Shown here: one piece after another, positions 54,064-63,358 of the stretch
Numbering within the stretch: position 1 is the stretch's first letter
Layout of the letters: every line of letters starts with the position of its first letter
Assembly (NCBI GenBank): GCA_021773035.1
Contig: JAJFKU010000063.1
Span: 124,001 to 188,000 of the forward strand
Reading direction: 5' to 3'
Length of the DNA stretch: 64,000 nucleotides
DNA from: Woeseiaceae bacterium
Lineage (GTDB): Bacteria > Pseudomonadota > Gammaproteobacteria > Steroidobacterales > Woeseiaceae
The notes under the pieces: model-generated
Told to the model about the DNA's origin: nothing
Database searches by the model: none
What the model saw: only the letters and a program-made list of their open reading frames with translations
Made by a program: the position numbers and the translations under genes

Positions 54064-55008
54064 GGATCGGAGTCCATAACGAAAAGGGTCGGCCGAATCG
54101 AAAAGCAGGCGGGCATCGCCGGTAATGTAGGCCGTTCCGGTTATCACCGGATGAATCTTCCGTTGATCGACTACGCCATGTGCTTCGAAAATGCTGCCGG
54201 TGATGCTCTCTTGTCTCCATATTTCTCCGGGAGCTAGCTGCTCGTCTTCGATGAGGCATGCAATCTTGGCGCTGGTGCCTGTGCCGCATGGCGACCTGTC
54301 GTAGGCCTTCCCGGGGCACATGACGAAATTCCGGCTGTCGGCCGCTGCGGAGTCCGAGGGCGGTCCGAATAATTCGATGTGGTCGATAAGTTCGCCGTCA
54401 CCCCCCCTTACACCCTGGGCATCGAGTTCGCGGCGTATGGCCCAGGTATAGTCGGTCAGCGTGTCGACGTTCTCCTGATCGAGCGACTGGCCGTGGTCCG
54501 ATATCAGGTAGAACCAGTTCCCTCCCCATGCAATGTCGCCGCAGACTTCGCCGATTTCAGGCACCTGCAGTTTGAAATCGCTTCGATAGCGATAACTTGG
54601 AACGTTGCTAACACTCACCCTGTTGGGGTCATGCACGGTCAACGTGACATTGCCCGCCGGCGTTTCCAGGCAATGTTCGCCGAGTTGCATTCGACCGAGG
54701 TGGACCATTGTCACCGCAAGGCCGATCGAGCCGTGACCGCACATGCCGAGGTAGCCGACGTTGTTAAAGAAGATTGCGCCGGCGGTATTCTCCGGACACC
54801 CGGGCTCACACAATATTGCGCCGACCAGCACATCCGAACCTCTCGGTTCCTCGGCAATGGACGAACGAAACCAGTCGTACTCCTCGCGTAGCGTGTTCAG
54901 CCGCTCCGTCATGGAGCCCATTCCCAGTTCCGGTCCGCCGCTGATGACGACCCGTGTGGGTTCCCCTCCGGTGTGAGAATCGACAACCCTGACGGTCTCT
55001 ATGTTCAT
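54058..55008 (-). CDS. Proline racemase family, Cys/Cys type: 4-hydroxyproline 2-epimerase (or proline racemase)
   Basis: VVDSHTGGEPTRVV; GMCGHGSIGLAV; DRSPCGTGTSAK. Start chosen at MNIETVRVV. Confidence 0.88.
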   Translation of the reverse strand: MNIETVRVVDSHTGGEPTRVVISGGPELGMGSMTERLNTLREEYDWFRSSIAEEPRGSDVLVGAILCEPGCPENTAGAIFFNNVGYLGMCGHGSIGLAVTMVHLGRMQLGEHCLETPAGNVTLTVHDPNRVSVSNVPSYRYRSDFKLQVPEIGEVCGDIAWGGNWFYLISDHGQSLDQENVDTLTDYTWAIRRELDAQGVRGGDGELIDHIELFGPPSDSAAADSRNFVMCPGKAYDRSPCGTGTSAKIACLIEDEQLAPGEIWRQESITGSIFEAHGVVDQRKIHPVITGTAYITGDARLLFDSADPFRYGLRSS

Positions 55009-55058
55009 ATTGTCTGAAGGCATACACTTGCTTGTGGGTGACATAGTTAGTCACAATA

Positions 55059-55078
55059 ATATATTATATATGATTATC
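55059..55078 (+). promoter_or_regulatory. Candidate GntR operator, site 2
   Basis: ATATATTATATATGATTATC between divergent 4-hydroxyproline epimerase-like and M24 peptidase genes. Confidence 0.65.
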
Positions 55079-55108
55079 GAATCAACTGAATGAATCAGGA
55101 GCCAGTGC

Positions 55109-56329
55109 ATGTCAACCGGAGTCGGTGGATCCACCGTAGATACTGAGCTAAGTCGACTGGCCGCGCTCAGCACAACAGCGAAGCCCGTGCCGGGCAGTGA
55201 ATTCGAGGATCGGATCGACAGAGCGCGAGCCCTGATGCATTCCTGTGGTTTCGACGCCGTATACGTCAGCGCGGGCAGCAATCTCTATTACTTCACGGGC
55301 ACGAGATGGCGCCCGTCGGAGCGTATGGTCGGAGCTATCCTGACAGCCTCCGGTGCGCTTGAATACATCGTACCCGAGTTCGAAAAAGAGACATTCACCC
55401 GCTACATGCGGTTGACTGGAAACATCAACTGCTGGCAAGAGCACGAATCACCGTTCGAACTTTTCGCGGCGATCCTTCAATCGCTTGGAATTGCCGACGG
55501 GACAGTTGCGATCGATGAGGCGACCTCTTTTCATCATTTCGGCGAGATACTGAACGCGGCTGGTGACTACCGGTTCGTTGACGCCAGGCCGGTTACCGCC
55601 GCTTGCCGATCGCGTAAATCTGCTCACGAAATTCACCTGATGCAGACGGCCATGGACATGACACTGGAGGTTCACAGGAGCGCCGCGCGCATTCTCGTAC
55701 CGGGTATTGTAACGACCGAGGTCGTCTCCTTTATCGATCGCGCACACAAAGCTGTTGGCGCGGTCGGGGGATCGACGTTCTGCGCCGTTCAGTTCGGTGA
55801 AGCCACGGCTTATCCGCATGGAGTACCGGATCCGCAAACGCTGGCGGATGGCGACATGGTCCTGATCGACACGGGCTGCCTGGTGGAGGGGTATAACTCG
55901 GATATTACCCGGACTTACGTTTTTGGTGAGCCCGGCAAACGGCATCGTGAGGTCTGGAATGACGAAAAGGCGGCGCAGGCAACCGCATTCGCCGCGGCCA
56001 GGCTGGGAGAGAGATGCGCTGATGTGGATATTGCCGTACGAGCGTTCCTGGAGTCGCGGGGATACGGCCCCGACTATGCTGTCCCCGGATTGCCACATCG
56101 CACCGGGCACGGCATCGGCCTGGATATTCACGAGTGGCCGTACCTCGTTCGAAGTGACGATACCATCCTCGATACAGGCATGTGTTTTAGCAACGAACCG
56201 ATGCTGTGTCTTTACGGAGAGTTCGGTGTGCGGCTGGAGGATCATTTTTACATGACTGATGAGGGTCCACGATGGTTTACGAGTCCGAGCCACTCGATTG
56301 ACGATCCCTTTGGCGAGGGCCGGAATTGA
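55109..56329 (+). CDS. M24 family metallopeptidase, cytosolic paralog
   Basis: No signal peptide; [55 protein letters not shown]. Confidence 0.9.
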   Translation: MSTGVGGSTVDTELSRLAALSTTAKPVPGSEFEDRIDRARALMHSCGFDAVYVSAGSNLYYFTGTRWRPSERMVGAILTASGALEYIVPEFEKETFTRYMRLTGNINCWQEHESPFELFAAILQSLGIADGTVAIDEATSFHHFGEILNAAGDYRFVDARPVTAACRSRKSAHEIHLMQTAMDMTLEVHRSAARILVPGIVTTEVVSFIDRAHKAVGAVGGSTFCAVQFGEATAYPHGVPDPQTLADGDMVLIDTGCLVEGYNSDITRTYVFGEPGKRHREVWNDEKAAQATAFAAARLGERCADVDIAVRAFLESRGYGPDYAVPGLPHRTGHGIGLDIHEWPYLVRSDDTILDTGMCFSNEPMLCLYGEFGVRLEDHFYMTDEGPRWFTSPSHSIDDPFGEGRN

Positions 56330-57345
56330 CCGGCACCGTTGAAATCGTTGGCTGTCACGCCGAAGGCGAGGTCGGCGACGTCATCGTGCGCGGTGTGGAC
56401 GCGCCGCCCGGTGAGTCGATCTGGGAGCAGGCGCAGTGGATAGCGAAAGACCAGTCGTTGCGAAACTACGTGTTGAATGAGCCGCGCGGCGGTGTTTTTC
56501 GTCACGTCAATTTACTGGTGCCGGCAAAAAACCCCGCCGCGGTCATGGGCTGGATCATCATGGAGCCGGAGGATACTCCGCCGATGTCGGGCTCGAACTC
56601 GATCTGTGTTGCGACGGTTTTGCTGGAGACCGGAATAATAGCCATGCGCGAGCCCGTGACCCGATTCACTCTTGAAGCACCGGGTGGACTCGTCGATGTG
56701 TCGGCGCAGTGTGCTAACGGAAAAGTACAAGGTATTACGGTGACAAACGTAGCGTCTTTTGCCGATCGGCTCGACGCGCATATCGAAGTAGAAGGCATCG
56801 GCACACTGAAGGTAGACACCGCTTATGGCGGTGACACGTTCGTGATCGTCGACTCCGCCAGTGCAGGGTTCGAAATAACGCCTGACGAGGCACGCGATAT
56901 CTGTGTTGCGGGAATCAAAATTACGGCGGCTGCGAACGAACAGCTCGGATTCCGGCACGCGGGCAATTCCGATATTTCCGCTATTTCCTTCTGCCAGTTT
57001 ACGCGGCCTGTATTCGAGGAGGCGGGGCAGCAAATCGGTAAGAACGCCGTTGTGATACGCCCGGGCAAGGTCGATCGTTCACCGACCGGCACCGGCTTGT
57101 CAGCGCGGCTGGCGGTAATGCGTGCGAAGGATCAGGCCAAAGTAGGCGACAGCCTGTTGGCCCGTTCGATTATCGATTCCGAGTTTCTGGGGCGCATCGA
57201 GGAAGATGTAATGGTCGCCGGTACGAGCGCGATTCGCCCGTCCGTATCGGGTCGCGCATGGATCACCGGCAGGACTCAGTTGACGCTCGATCCATCGGAT
57301 CCCTGGCCGGAAGGCTACCGGCTCAGCGATACCTGGCCGATGTAA
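56326..57345 (+). CDS. Proline racemase family, Ser/Thr variant (candidate trans-3-hydroxyproline dehydratase-like)
   Basis: [19 protein letters not shown] (Ser at first catalytic position); [12 protein letters not shown] (Thr at second). Confidence 0.85.
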   Translation: MTGTVEIVGCHAEGEVGDVIVRGVDAPPGESIWEQAQWIAKDQSLRNYVLNEPRGGVFRHVNLLVPAKNPAAVMGWIIMEPEDTPPMSGSNSICVATVLLETGIIAMREPVTRFTLEAPGGLVDVSAQCANGKVQGITVTNVASFADRLDAHIEVEGIGTLKVDTAYGGDTFVIVDSASAGFEITPDEARDICVAGIKITAAANEQLGFRHAGNSDISAISFCQFTRPVFEEAGQQIGKNAVVIRPGKVDRSPTGTGLSARLAVMRAKDQAKVGDSLLARSIIDSEFLGRIEEDVMVAGTSAIRPSVSGRAWITGRTQLTLDPSDPWPEGYRLSDTWPM

Positions 57346-57437
57346 TAGCGAAGCGTCGGTAGCCCCATTCTTGCGAGAACGACATTCTGCCCGTCAAGAC
57401 ACTGCCGCTGAAGTCGACGGCAGTGACATCGTGCTGC

Positions 57438-57457
57438 GATAAGAATATAGAATATAT
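57438..57457 (-). promoter_or_regulatory. Candidate GntR operator, site 3 (in a convergent gap)
   Basis: Reverse complement reads ATATATTCTATATTCTTATC. Confidence 0.5.
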
Positions 57458-57537
57458 TGTTTGTTTAGCGCAAACACCGAAAACAAGGGCCTATGTGACC
57501 ACTGGAAGCAGCTTTTCACAGTGCCCGATCGGGGGCT

Positions 57538-58194
57538 TCAGATTCCCAGCTGTTCTACCAGGTCTTCCTCTACTCCGACGATATGCTCGTGCAGCAGCGC
57601 CTTCGCGGCGCGTTTATCTCGTTTGCGACAGACTTCGATCAGTGCGCGATGTTCCTCTTCCGCTCTCGCGATATGGTCTCCGCTGAGTAGCTGCAGTCGA
57701 ATATACCTGTCGCACTTCCTGTGCAGGGAAGAGATGACCTTGATCGTTTCGGGACGATTCGCCGGGCTGTAGAGCGCGAGGTGAAATCTCCAGTTGTACT
57801 CACTCCATTGCTCTATATCGCGCCCACGCTCCATCGCCGCATCGAATACTCCGAGGACTTCGTGGGCCTTTTTCAGGTCCTCTTCGCGGATATTGTCTAT
57901 TGCCCGTCCGATCAGGTCAGTCTCTATCAGTCGTCGAAGATGGATCCATTCCAGTGCCTTTTCCAGCGTGAGCTCAGTCGCGACAGCGCCCCGATGTGAC
58001 TGCAGTTCAACCAGGCCCTCGGCTTCAAGCTGCCGCAACGCTTCTCTCACAGGAATGATGCTGGTTCCAAACGATTTTGCGATCGCATCCTGGCGTAACG
58101 GTTCGCCGCCGCAGATATCGCGCTTGAGTATGCGTTCGCGAATTTCGGCGGCTACCGTCTGCGCGATAGTTGGCGGTCGTTTCGGCTGATCCAT
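57538..58194 (-). CDS. GntR family transcriptional regulator, FCD domain
   Basis: IAQTVAAEIRERILKRDICGGEPLRQDAIAKSFGTSIIPVREALRQLEAEGLVELQSHRGAVV-type wHTH; C-terminal all-helical FCD. Confidence 0.94.
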   Translation of the reverse strand: MDQPKRPPTIAQTVAAEIRERILKRDICGGEPLRQDAIAKSFGTSIIPVREALRQLEAEGLVELQSHRGAVATELTLEKALEWIHLRRLIETDLIGRAIDNIREEDLKKAHEVLGVFDAAMERGRDIEQWSEYNWRFHLALYSPANRPETIKVISSLHRKCDRYIRLQLLSGDHIARAEEEHRALIEVCRKRDKRAAKALLHEHIVGVEEDLVEQLGI

Positions 58195-58415
58195 GTGACG
58201 TTCTCCGGCAAATTGTCGGGAATGGCGCCGCCGGTCCCTCTGCGGTGCAGACCCCGATAGTGGATTGCAATTATCACTGACAACGGCGGCGTTGCCCACA
58301 ATTTGTTGGCAGACGCCTGTCGGGCCCAGACGTCATTGTGTTGTTCATCACCCCGGATAGAGGGGCGGGCGTCTTTGCTGTGACGTCCCATTGCTGCAGT
58401 TAGTGGGCAAAAGTT

Positions 58416-58459
58416 TTGACAGAACAGAGAATATCTATTATATATTATATATTCTTTTG
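58416..58459 (+). promoter_or_regulatory. Promoter of the TonB receptor gene overlapped by candidate GntR operator site 4
   Basis: TTGACA (58416-58421) - 17 bp - TATATA; operator ATATATTATATATTCTTTTG (58440-58459). Confidence 0.6.
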
Positions 58460-58607
58460 AAAAACGATACGGTTTCCGATTAAGCAATCGTGCGACAGGG
58501 TGGTCTCTGGTCATCTTCGGGATGACTAACTTCGAGGCTGCAGCAGTAAAAGTAGAAATCATTGTGAGCATTAGTGGATTCGAGACTCCGATCCAGGGGG
58601 GGAGGTA

Positions 58608-61526
58608 GTGAAGATGTGTGCTTTTTTGAAGAACTCAGATAAAAGATTCGTTACGGGGTGGCTTGCAGCCATTACAACTGTTGGACTGACGGCGACGTCG
58701 CCGCCGGTCTTTGCTCAGGAAGAGAACGAGATTGAGGAGGTGGTTGTCACCGGCTCGCGGCTGGTGCGTCGCGACCTCGATGCGGCCAGCCCGGTGGCCA
58801 TAGTGACGGGCGAGGCGATCAGAGGGTCGGGTAACGTCACCTTGGAAGAGACGCTGAACGAAATGCCGCAACTGGCATCCGACAACACGTCGAGTGTCAA
58901 TTCCGGTGGTGGTTCCGGTATTCTGACCGCCGACCTGCGCGGGCTCGATGCGGTTCGCACGCTGGTGCTCGTCAACGGGCGGCGTTTTGCGCCAGCCGAT
59001 TCACGCGGTTTGACCGATCTGTCGAGTATTCCCGACGCGCTTGTCGAGCGTGTCGAGATCATGACCGGCGGCGCATCCGCGGTGTACGGCTCCGATGCAA
59101 TCGCCGGCGCAATTAACTTCCGGCTGAAGGACGATTTTGAGGGCCTCGAATTCGGTTACTCGCTTAGCGAGACCGATAAGGGCGATGCCACTACGCAGAA
59201 ATACGATCTTACCGTGGGTGGCAACTTCGATGACGGTCGTGGCAACGCGGTCGTCAGCGTATCCTATACCGATCGCGGTGAAATCTTCTTCGCGGATCGC
59301 GACTACTCAGCCATCTCCCTGTTCGAGAGTGGTGGCACGCTTGTCCCGGGCGGTTCGAGTAACCTGCCTGGTACCCGCCTGGGCCTGAACAGCACTCAGC
59401 TGGCGAACCTGAACGGCCTGAGTTTCGATCCGGCAACAGCGTGCCCCGGTACGATCGGTGGCCTCCGCTTCGGGGAAAACGGAGCGGTTCTGCCGTTCTG
59501 CGATCCCGAGGATCGTTACAATTTCGCACCGCAGAACTATCTCTTGCGCCCTTTGGAGCGAGTGCAGATCAGCGCGATCGGCCACTATGACATCAATGAA
59601 AACGTCACCGCCTACAGCGAGTTGTTCTTCATGGATAATCGCAACGAATGGCAGCAGGCGCCGAATGCCGGCGGACTGCAGACCAGCGGTGCACCGCGCG
59701 GCGATTACCTGATCCCGGACTACGCCAACAACCCGGTATTGTTTGACGCAACCCGGCAATTCCTTATTGCCAACGCCGCTACTTTCGATGCGGACGGTGA
59801 TGGCACGGCGGTTATCCAGGGTACGGGACGGCGTTCGGTGGAAACCGGCCCGAGGAACTTCAAGTACGACCGCGCCAGCTACAGTGCAACGGTGGGCCTG
59901 AAGGGTAATCTCGATATTGGTGGCACCGAATGGCGGTGGGATACCTTCTTCCAATATCAGCGTGCCAAGACCGATGAAGATATTGCCGGCGAGCTGTCGA
60001 GTTTGCGCTTATCTCTAGGCTCGGCGGTAACGGTCGATCCGACGGCACCCGGCGGGGTTCGGTGTACCAACGAATTCGTTGGTTGCGTACCGGTCAACTT
60101 CCTGGGTCTGGATTCTGTCACGCCTGAGGCGGCGGCATTCATTTCCCCGAATCATGGCGTTACCAACGTCCTCGAACGGCAGGTATACGGCGGCTTTATT
60201 TCCGGTGAACTGTTCGAGCTCCCGGCAGGGCCGCTGGCGGTAGGAGTCGGCTTCGAGGCGCGTGACGAGAAGTTCAGCTTCCGTCCGGACACGGCAGCGC
60301 AGGGCGGCGAGTTCGGAGATCCGGAACCACCGATCGAAGCCGGTATCGATCTGACGGAGTTTTTCGCAGAAGCCCGGGTTCCGCTTCTCGAAGATGCCAG
60401 TTTCGCAGATTACCTCGGCCTCGAACTTGCGGTGAGAACATCCGACTATTCGACGATCGGAAGTGTTTCCACCTGGAAGGCCGGCGTCGAATGGGCGCCG
60501 ACGGACTGGCTGCGTTTTCGCGGCATGGTCAATCAGGCTATCCGCTCGCCGAATCTCGATGAGCTCTTCGATAGTGTCGGCATTGGATTTTCGGCAGGTG
60601 ACGATCCCTGCGATAACGATCTGAGCCCGACACAGGCGCAAAGAGACCTGTGTGTTCAGCAGGGTATTCTGGCTTCCGAGATCGATACCTTCGACCAGAT
60701 CAATGTCGGCTTCGGCGTTCGCTCGGGCGGTAATCCGGATCTCAGCGAAGAGGAGGCGGATACCTTAACGATCGGCGTGGTTATTTCTCCGCCGTTTCTT
60801 GAAGGTCTGAACCTCACGATTGACTACTACGAGATCGAGATCGACAACGCGATCAACCAGCTCAGTGCCCAGCAGGTCGTCGATAACTGTTTCCGCGGGG
60901 ACAACCTGGACAACAACAGCGATACCTGCCAGGCAATTACCCGCTTCGCCAATGGCCAGATCGACTTTGTCGACGCCCGATCATTGAACGTGGCCAGCGT
61001 TACGGCTACCGGTCTTGACGTCCAGGCGGACTACTCGTTCGATCTTGGCGACCGGCTGGCGTTCTTCGGACCGGCTTCGCTGGACCTGCAGCTCATTGCG
61101 AGCTTTGCGTTCGAGAACGAAACCATCGCAGAACCGGGGCAGCCGGGCCTGGACTGCCTCGGTTACTTCGGTGGCAGCTGCTCCGGTTTCAACGTGTTCA
61201 TCCAGCCTGAAACCAAGTACGTGTTCAACGCCGGCTACAAGTCGGGCGATTTTTCCGGTCGTTTTCAGTGGCGCAGTCTCTCGTCCATCGCGTTGTTCCC
61301 CGGCGCGGGTAACGTCGTTCAGAGCGGATCAGCTGCGAGCTACGTGGATCTGAACTTCGACTACGACTTCGGCGAGCGATACTCGGTGTTCCTGGGAATC
61401 GACAACCTGACGGATGAGGAACCGCCGATTCTTGGGTTTTCGCTGGCTGGCGACGCGAATGTGGACATATCGTTGTACGATGTTCTCGGACGTAGATTCT
61501 TCGGCGGATTCCGTATCAACTTCTGA
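58608..61526 (+). CDS. TonB-dependent receptor
   Basis: EIEEVVVTGSRLVRRDLDAASPVAIVTGEAI; RTLVLVNGRRF; VERVEIMTGGASAVYGSDAIAGAINF; C-terminal FGGFRINF. Confidence 0.95.
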   Translation: MKMCAFLKNSDKRFVTGWLAAITTVGLTATSPPVFAQEENEIEEVVVTGSRLVRRDLDAASPVAIVTGEAIRGSGNVTLEETLNEMPQLASDNTSSVNSGGGSGILTADLRGLDAVRTLVLVNGRRFAPADSRGLTDLSSIPDALVERVEIMTGGASAVYGSDAIAGAINFRLKDDFEGLEFGYSLSETDKGDATTQKYDLTVGGNFDDGRGNAVVSVSYTDRGEIFFADRDYSAISLFESGGTLVPGGSSNLPGTRLGLNSTQLANLNGLSFDPATACPGTIGGLRFGENGAVLPFCDPEDRYNFAPQNYLLRPLERVQISAIGHYDINENVTAYSELFFMDNRNEWQQAPNAGGLQTSGAPRGDYLIPDYANNPVLFDATRQFLIANAATFDADGDGTAVIQGTGRRSVETGPRNFKYDRASYSATVGLKGNLDIGGTEWRWDTFFQYQRAKTDEDIAGELSSLRLSLGSAVTVDPTAPGGVRCTNEFVGCVPVNFLGLDSVTPEAAAFISPNHGVTNVLERQVYGGFISGELFELPAGPLAVGVGFEARDEKFSFRPDTAAQGGEFGDPEPPIEAGIDLTEFFAEARVPLLEDASFADYLGLELAVRTSDYSTIGSVSTWKAGVEWAPTDWLRFRGMVNQAIRSPNLDELFDSVGIGFSAGDDPCDNDLSPTQAQRDLCVQQGILASEIDTFDQINVGFGVRSGGNPDLSEEEADTLTIGVVISPPFLEGLNLTIDYYEIEIDNAINQLSAQQVVDNCFRGDNLDNNSDTCQAITRFANGQIDFVDARSLNVASVTATGLDVQADYSFDLGDRLAFFGPASLDLQLIASFAFENETIAEPGQPGLDCLGYFGGSCSGFNVFIQPETKYVFNAGYKSGDFSGRFQWRSLSSIALFPGAGNVVQSGSAASYVDLNFDYDFGERYSVFLGIDNLTDEEPPILGFSLAGDANVDISLYDVLGRRFFGGFRINF

Positions 61527-61570
61527 TGGGAATCAGTGGATGAGCGCTTACCTTCGGTGAGCGTTGTGAG

Positions 61571-61608
61571 AAGCGTCGATCGGACGATTGTCGATCGACG
61601 CTTTTTTC
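61571..61608 (+). terminator. Rho-independent terminator after TonB receptor gene
   Basis: aagcgtcgatc...gatcgacgctttttt. Confidence 0.85.
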
Positions 61609-61637
61609 TGAATTGCAGATAGGGAAAGGAGAAACTT

Positions 61638-63278
61638 GTGAGTATCGACTTGAAAAAGGCCGCCGAGATGACGGTGGCGTTCATGGTCTTGCTTTCTTTC
61701 TGTGTCACCAGTGGTGTCGCTGCAGAAGAAATCGAGGAAACGGTAGCGGGTGCCCCCGATCGGGAAGCCGGCGAAGGTGAGGGGCCTTTCGAGCGCCTGA
61801 TTATTCGCGGAGCGACTCTCATAGATGGCAGCGGCGCACCGGCGCGCGGCCCGGTCGATATCGTCGTCGAGGGGAATCGAATCGTTGAGGTCACGGGTGT
61901 CGGTGTTCCGAAAATACCTATCGATGAGGAACTGCGTCCCGGCGGAGCAACCCGGGAAATCGACGCGTCAGGCTCTTACGTCATGCCGGGTTTCATCAAT
62001 AATCATGCACACATAGGCGGCGTGCCGAAGGCGCCGGAGGCTGAGTATCCCTACAAGCTGTGGCTGGCGCACGGAATTACGACGATTCGCGGTGTGCCCG
62101 GCGGCGATGTGAGCTGGACGCTTAACGAAAAAGAGCGCAGCGCCAGAAATGAAATTGTTGCACCGAGAATATTCAGTTATCACGTACCCGGTCAGGGTGA
62201 GGACTGGAAAGGCGGCCCGATTCATACTCCGGAAGTTGCCCGTGAGTGGGTTCGCTGGGCAGCTCGCGAAGGTATTGACGGGATCAAGATTTTTAACCAC
62301 CCGCCCGACGTGCTTGCAGCCGTTCTCGATGAGGCTGCGCGACATAAACTGGGCAGCACGGCGCATCTCAATCAGCTGATGGTTGCAGAGACAAATGCAC
62401 AACAGGCCGTTGCTATGGGTCTCGGGACTGTCACGCATTTCTACGGAATATTTGAGTCCATGTACGACGATCACGACGTGCAGCCGTGGCCACATGCCAT
62501 GAATTACAGTGACGAACAACTCCGCTTTACCCAGGTGGCGCGGCAGTGGAACCTGATCGATCTGCAAGGCAGCGACAGCTGGAACAAACTCATCCAGCAC
62601 TTTCTCGATCACAAGACGATTCTCGATCCGACCATGACAGCGTATCTCGCAGGCCGTGACGTCATGCGTGCCCGTAACGCCGACTGGCATCAACGCTATA
62701 CGCTTCCGAGTTTGTGGGACTTTTACACGCCGAGCAGAGTCAATCACGGTTCCTACTACTATGACTGGACTACGGCGGACGAAATCGCCTGGAAGGCGTT
62801 TTATCGTACGTGGATGGATTTCATCGACGACTACAAGGATGCCGGTGGTCGCGTCACAGTCAGTGCAGACGCAGCATTCATCTACAATCAATACGGTTTT
62901 GGCTACGTCGAGGAAATGGAGCTGATTCAGGAGGCCGGCTTAACGCCGCTCGAAGTCATTCGTGCTGCAACGCTACACGCGGCACAGGCTTTGCACGAGC
63001 CTAAAGGCGTGCCGATCCAGTTCGGTGTCGTTCGACCGGGACTGCTTGCCGATATGGTGATCGTCGATGAGAATCCTCTGCAGAATCTGAAGGTGCTGTA
63101 TGGTACGGGCCACGTCAGGCTAAACGACGAAACCCAACAACCGGAGCGTGTCGGCGGCGTCAGGTACACCATCAAAGACGGCATCGTTTACGACGCAAAG
63201 CAGCTGCTGCGTGACGTCGAAGAGATGGTCGACGCCCAGAAACGCGAACGTGGAATTACACAACTGCCGCAGTACTAG
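61638..63278 (+). CDS. Exported amidohydrolase-family protein
   Basis: Signal peptide; LIIRGATLIDGSGAPARGPVDIVVEGNRIVEV; MPGFINNHAHIGG; RPGLLADMVIVDENPL. Confidence 0.87.
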   Translation: MSIDLKKAAEMTVAFMVLLSFCVTSGVAAEEIEETVAGAPDREAGEGEGPFERLIIRGATLIDGSGAPARGPVDIVVEGNRIVEVTGVGVPKIPIDEELRPGGATREIDASGSYVMPGFINNHAHIGGVPKAPEAEYPYKLWLAHGITTIRGVPGGDVSWTLNEKERSARNEIVAPRIFSYHVPGQGEDWKGGPIHTPEVAREWVRWAAREGIDGIKIFNHPPDVLAAVLDEAARHKLGSTAHLNQLMVAETNAQQAVAMGLGTVTHFYGIFESMYDDHDVQPWPHAMNYSDEQLRFTQVARQWNLIDLQGSDSWNKLIQHFLDHKTILDPTMTAYLAGRDVMRARNADWHQRYTLPSLWDFYTPSRVNHGSYYYDWTTADEIAWKAFYRTWMDFIDDYKDAGGRVTVSADAAFIYNQYGFGYVEEMELIQEAGLTPLEVIRAATLHAAQALHEPKGVPIQFGVVRPGLLADMVIVDENPLQNLKVLYGTGHVRLNDETQQPERVGGVRYTIKDGIVYDAKQLLRDVEEMVDAQKRERGITQLPQY

Positions 63279-63358
63279 GGCAACTAACAGAACGTATGTT
63301 GAAAAAACGCATATCAAACGAGATGTAATCGCTATTCAACTTTATCAGGATAAGAATC

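Noticed and set aside
54064-54319. N-terminal half of ORF 53720..54319
   Set aside because: Out-of-frame overlap with the epimerase gene, arginine/histidine-rich nonsense; only the C-terminal part looks like real protein.
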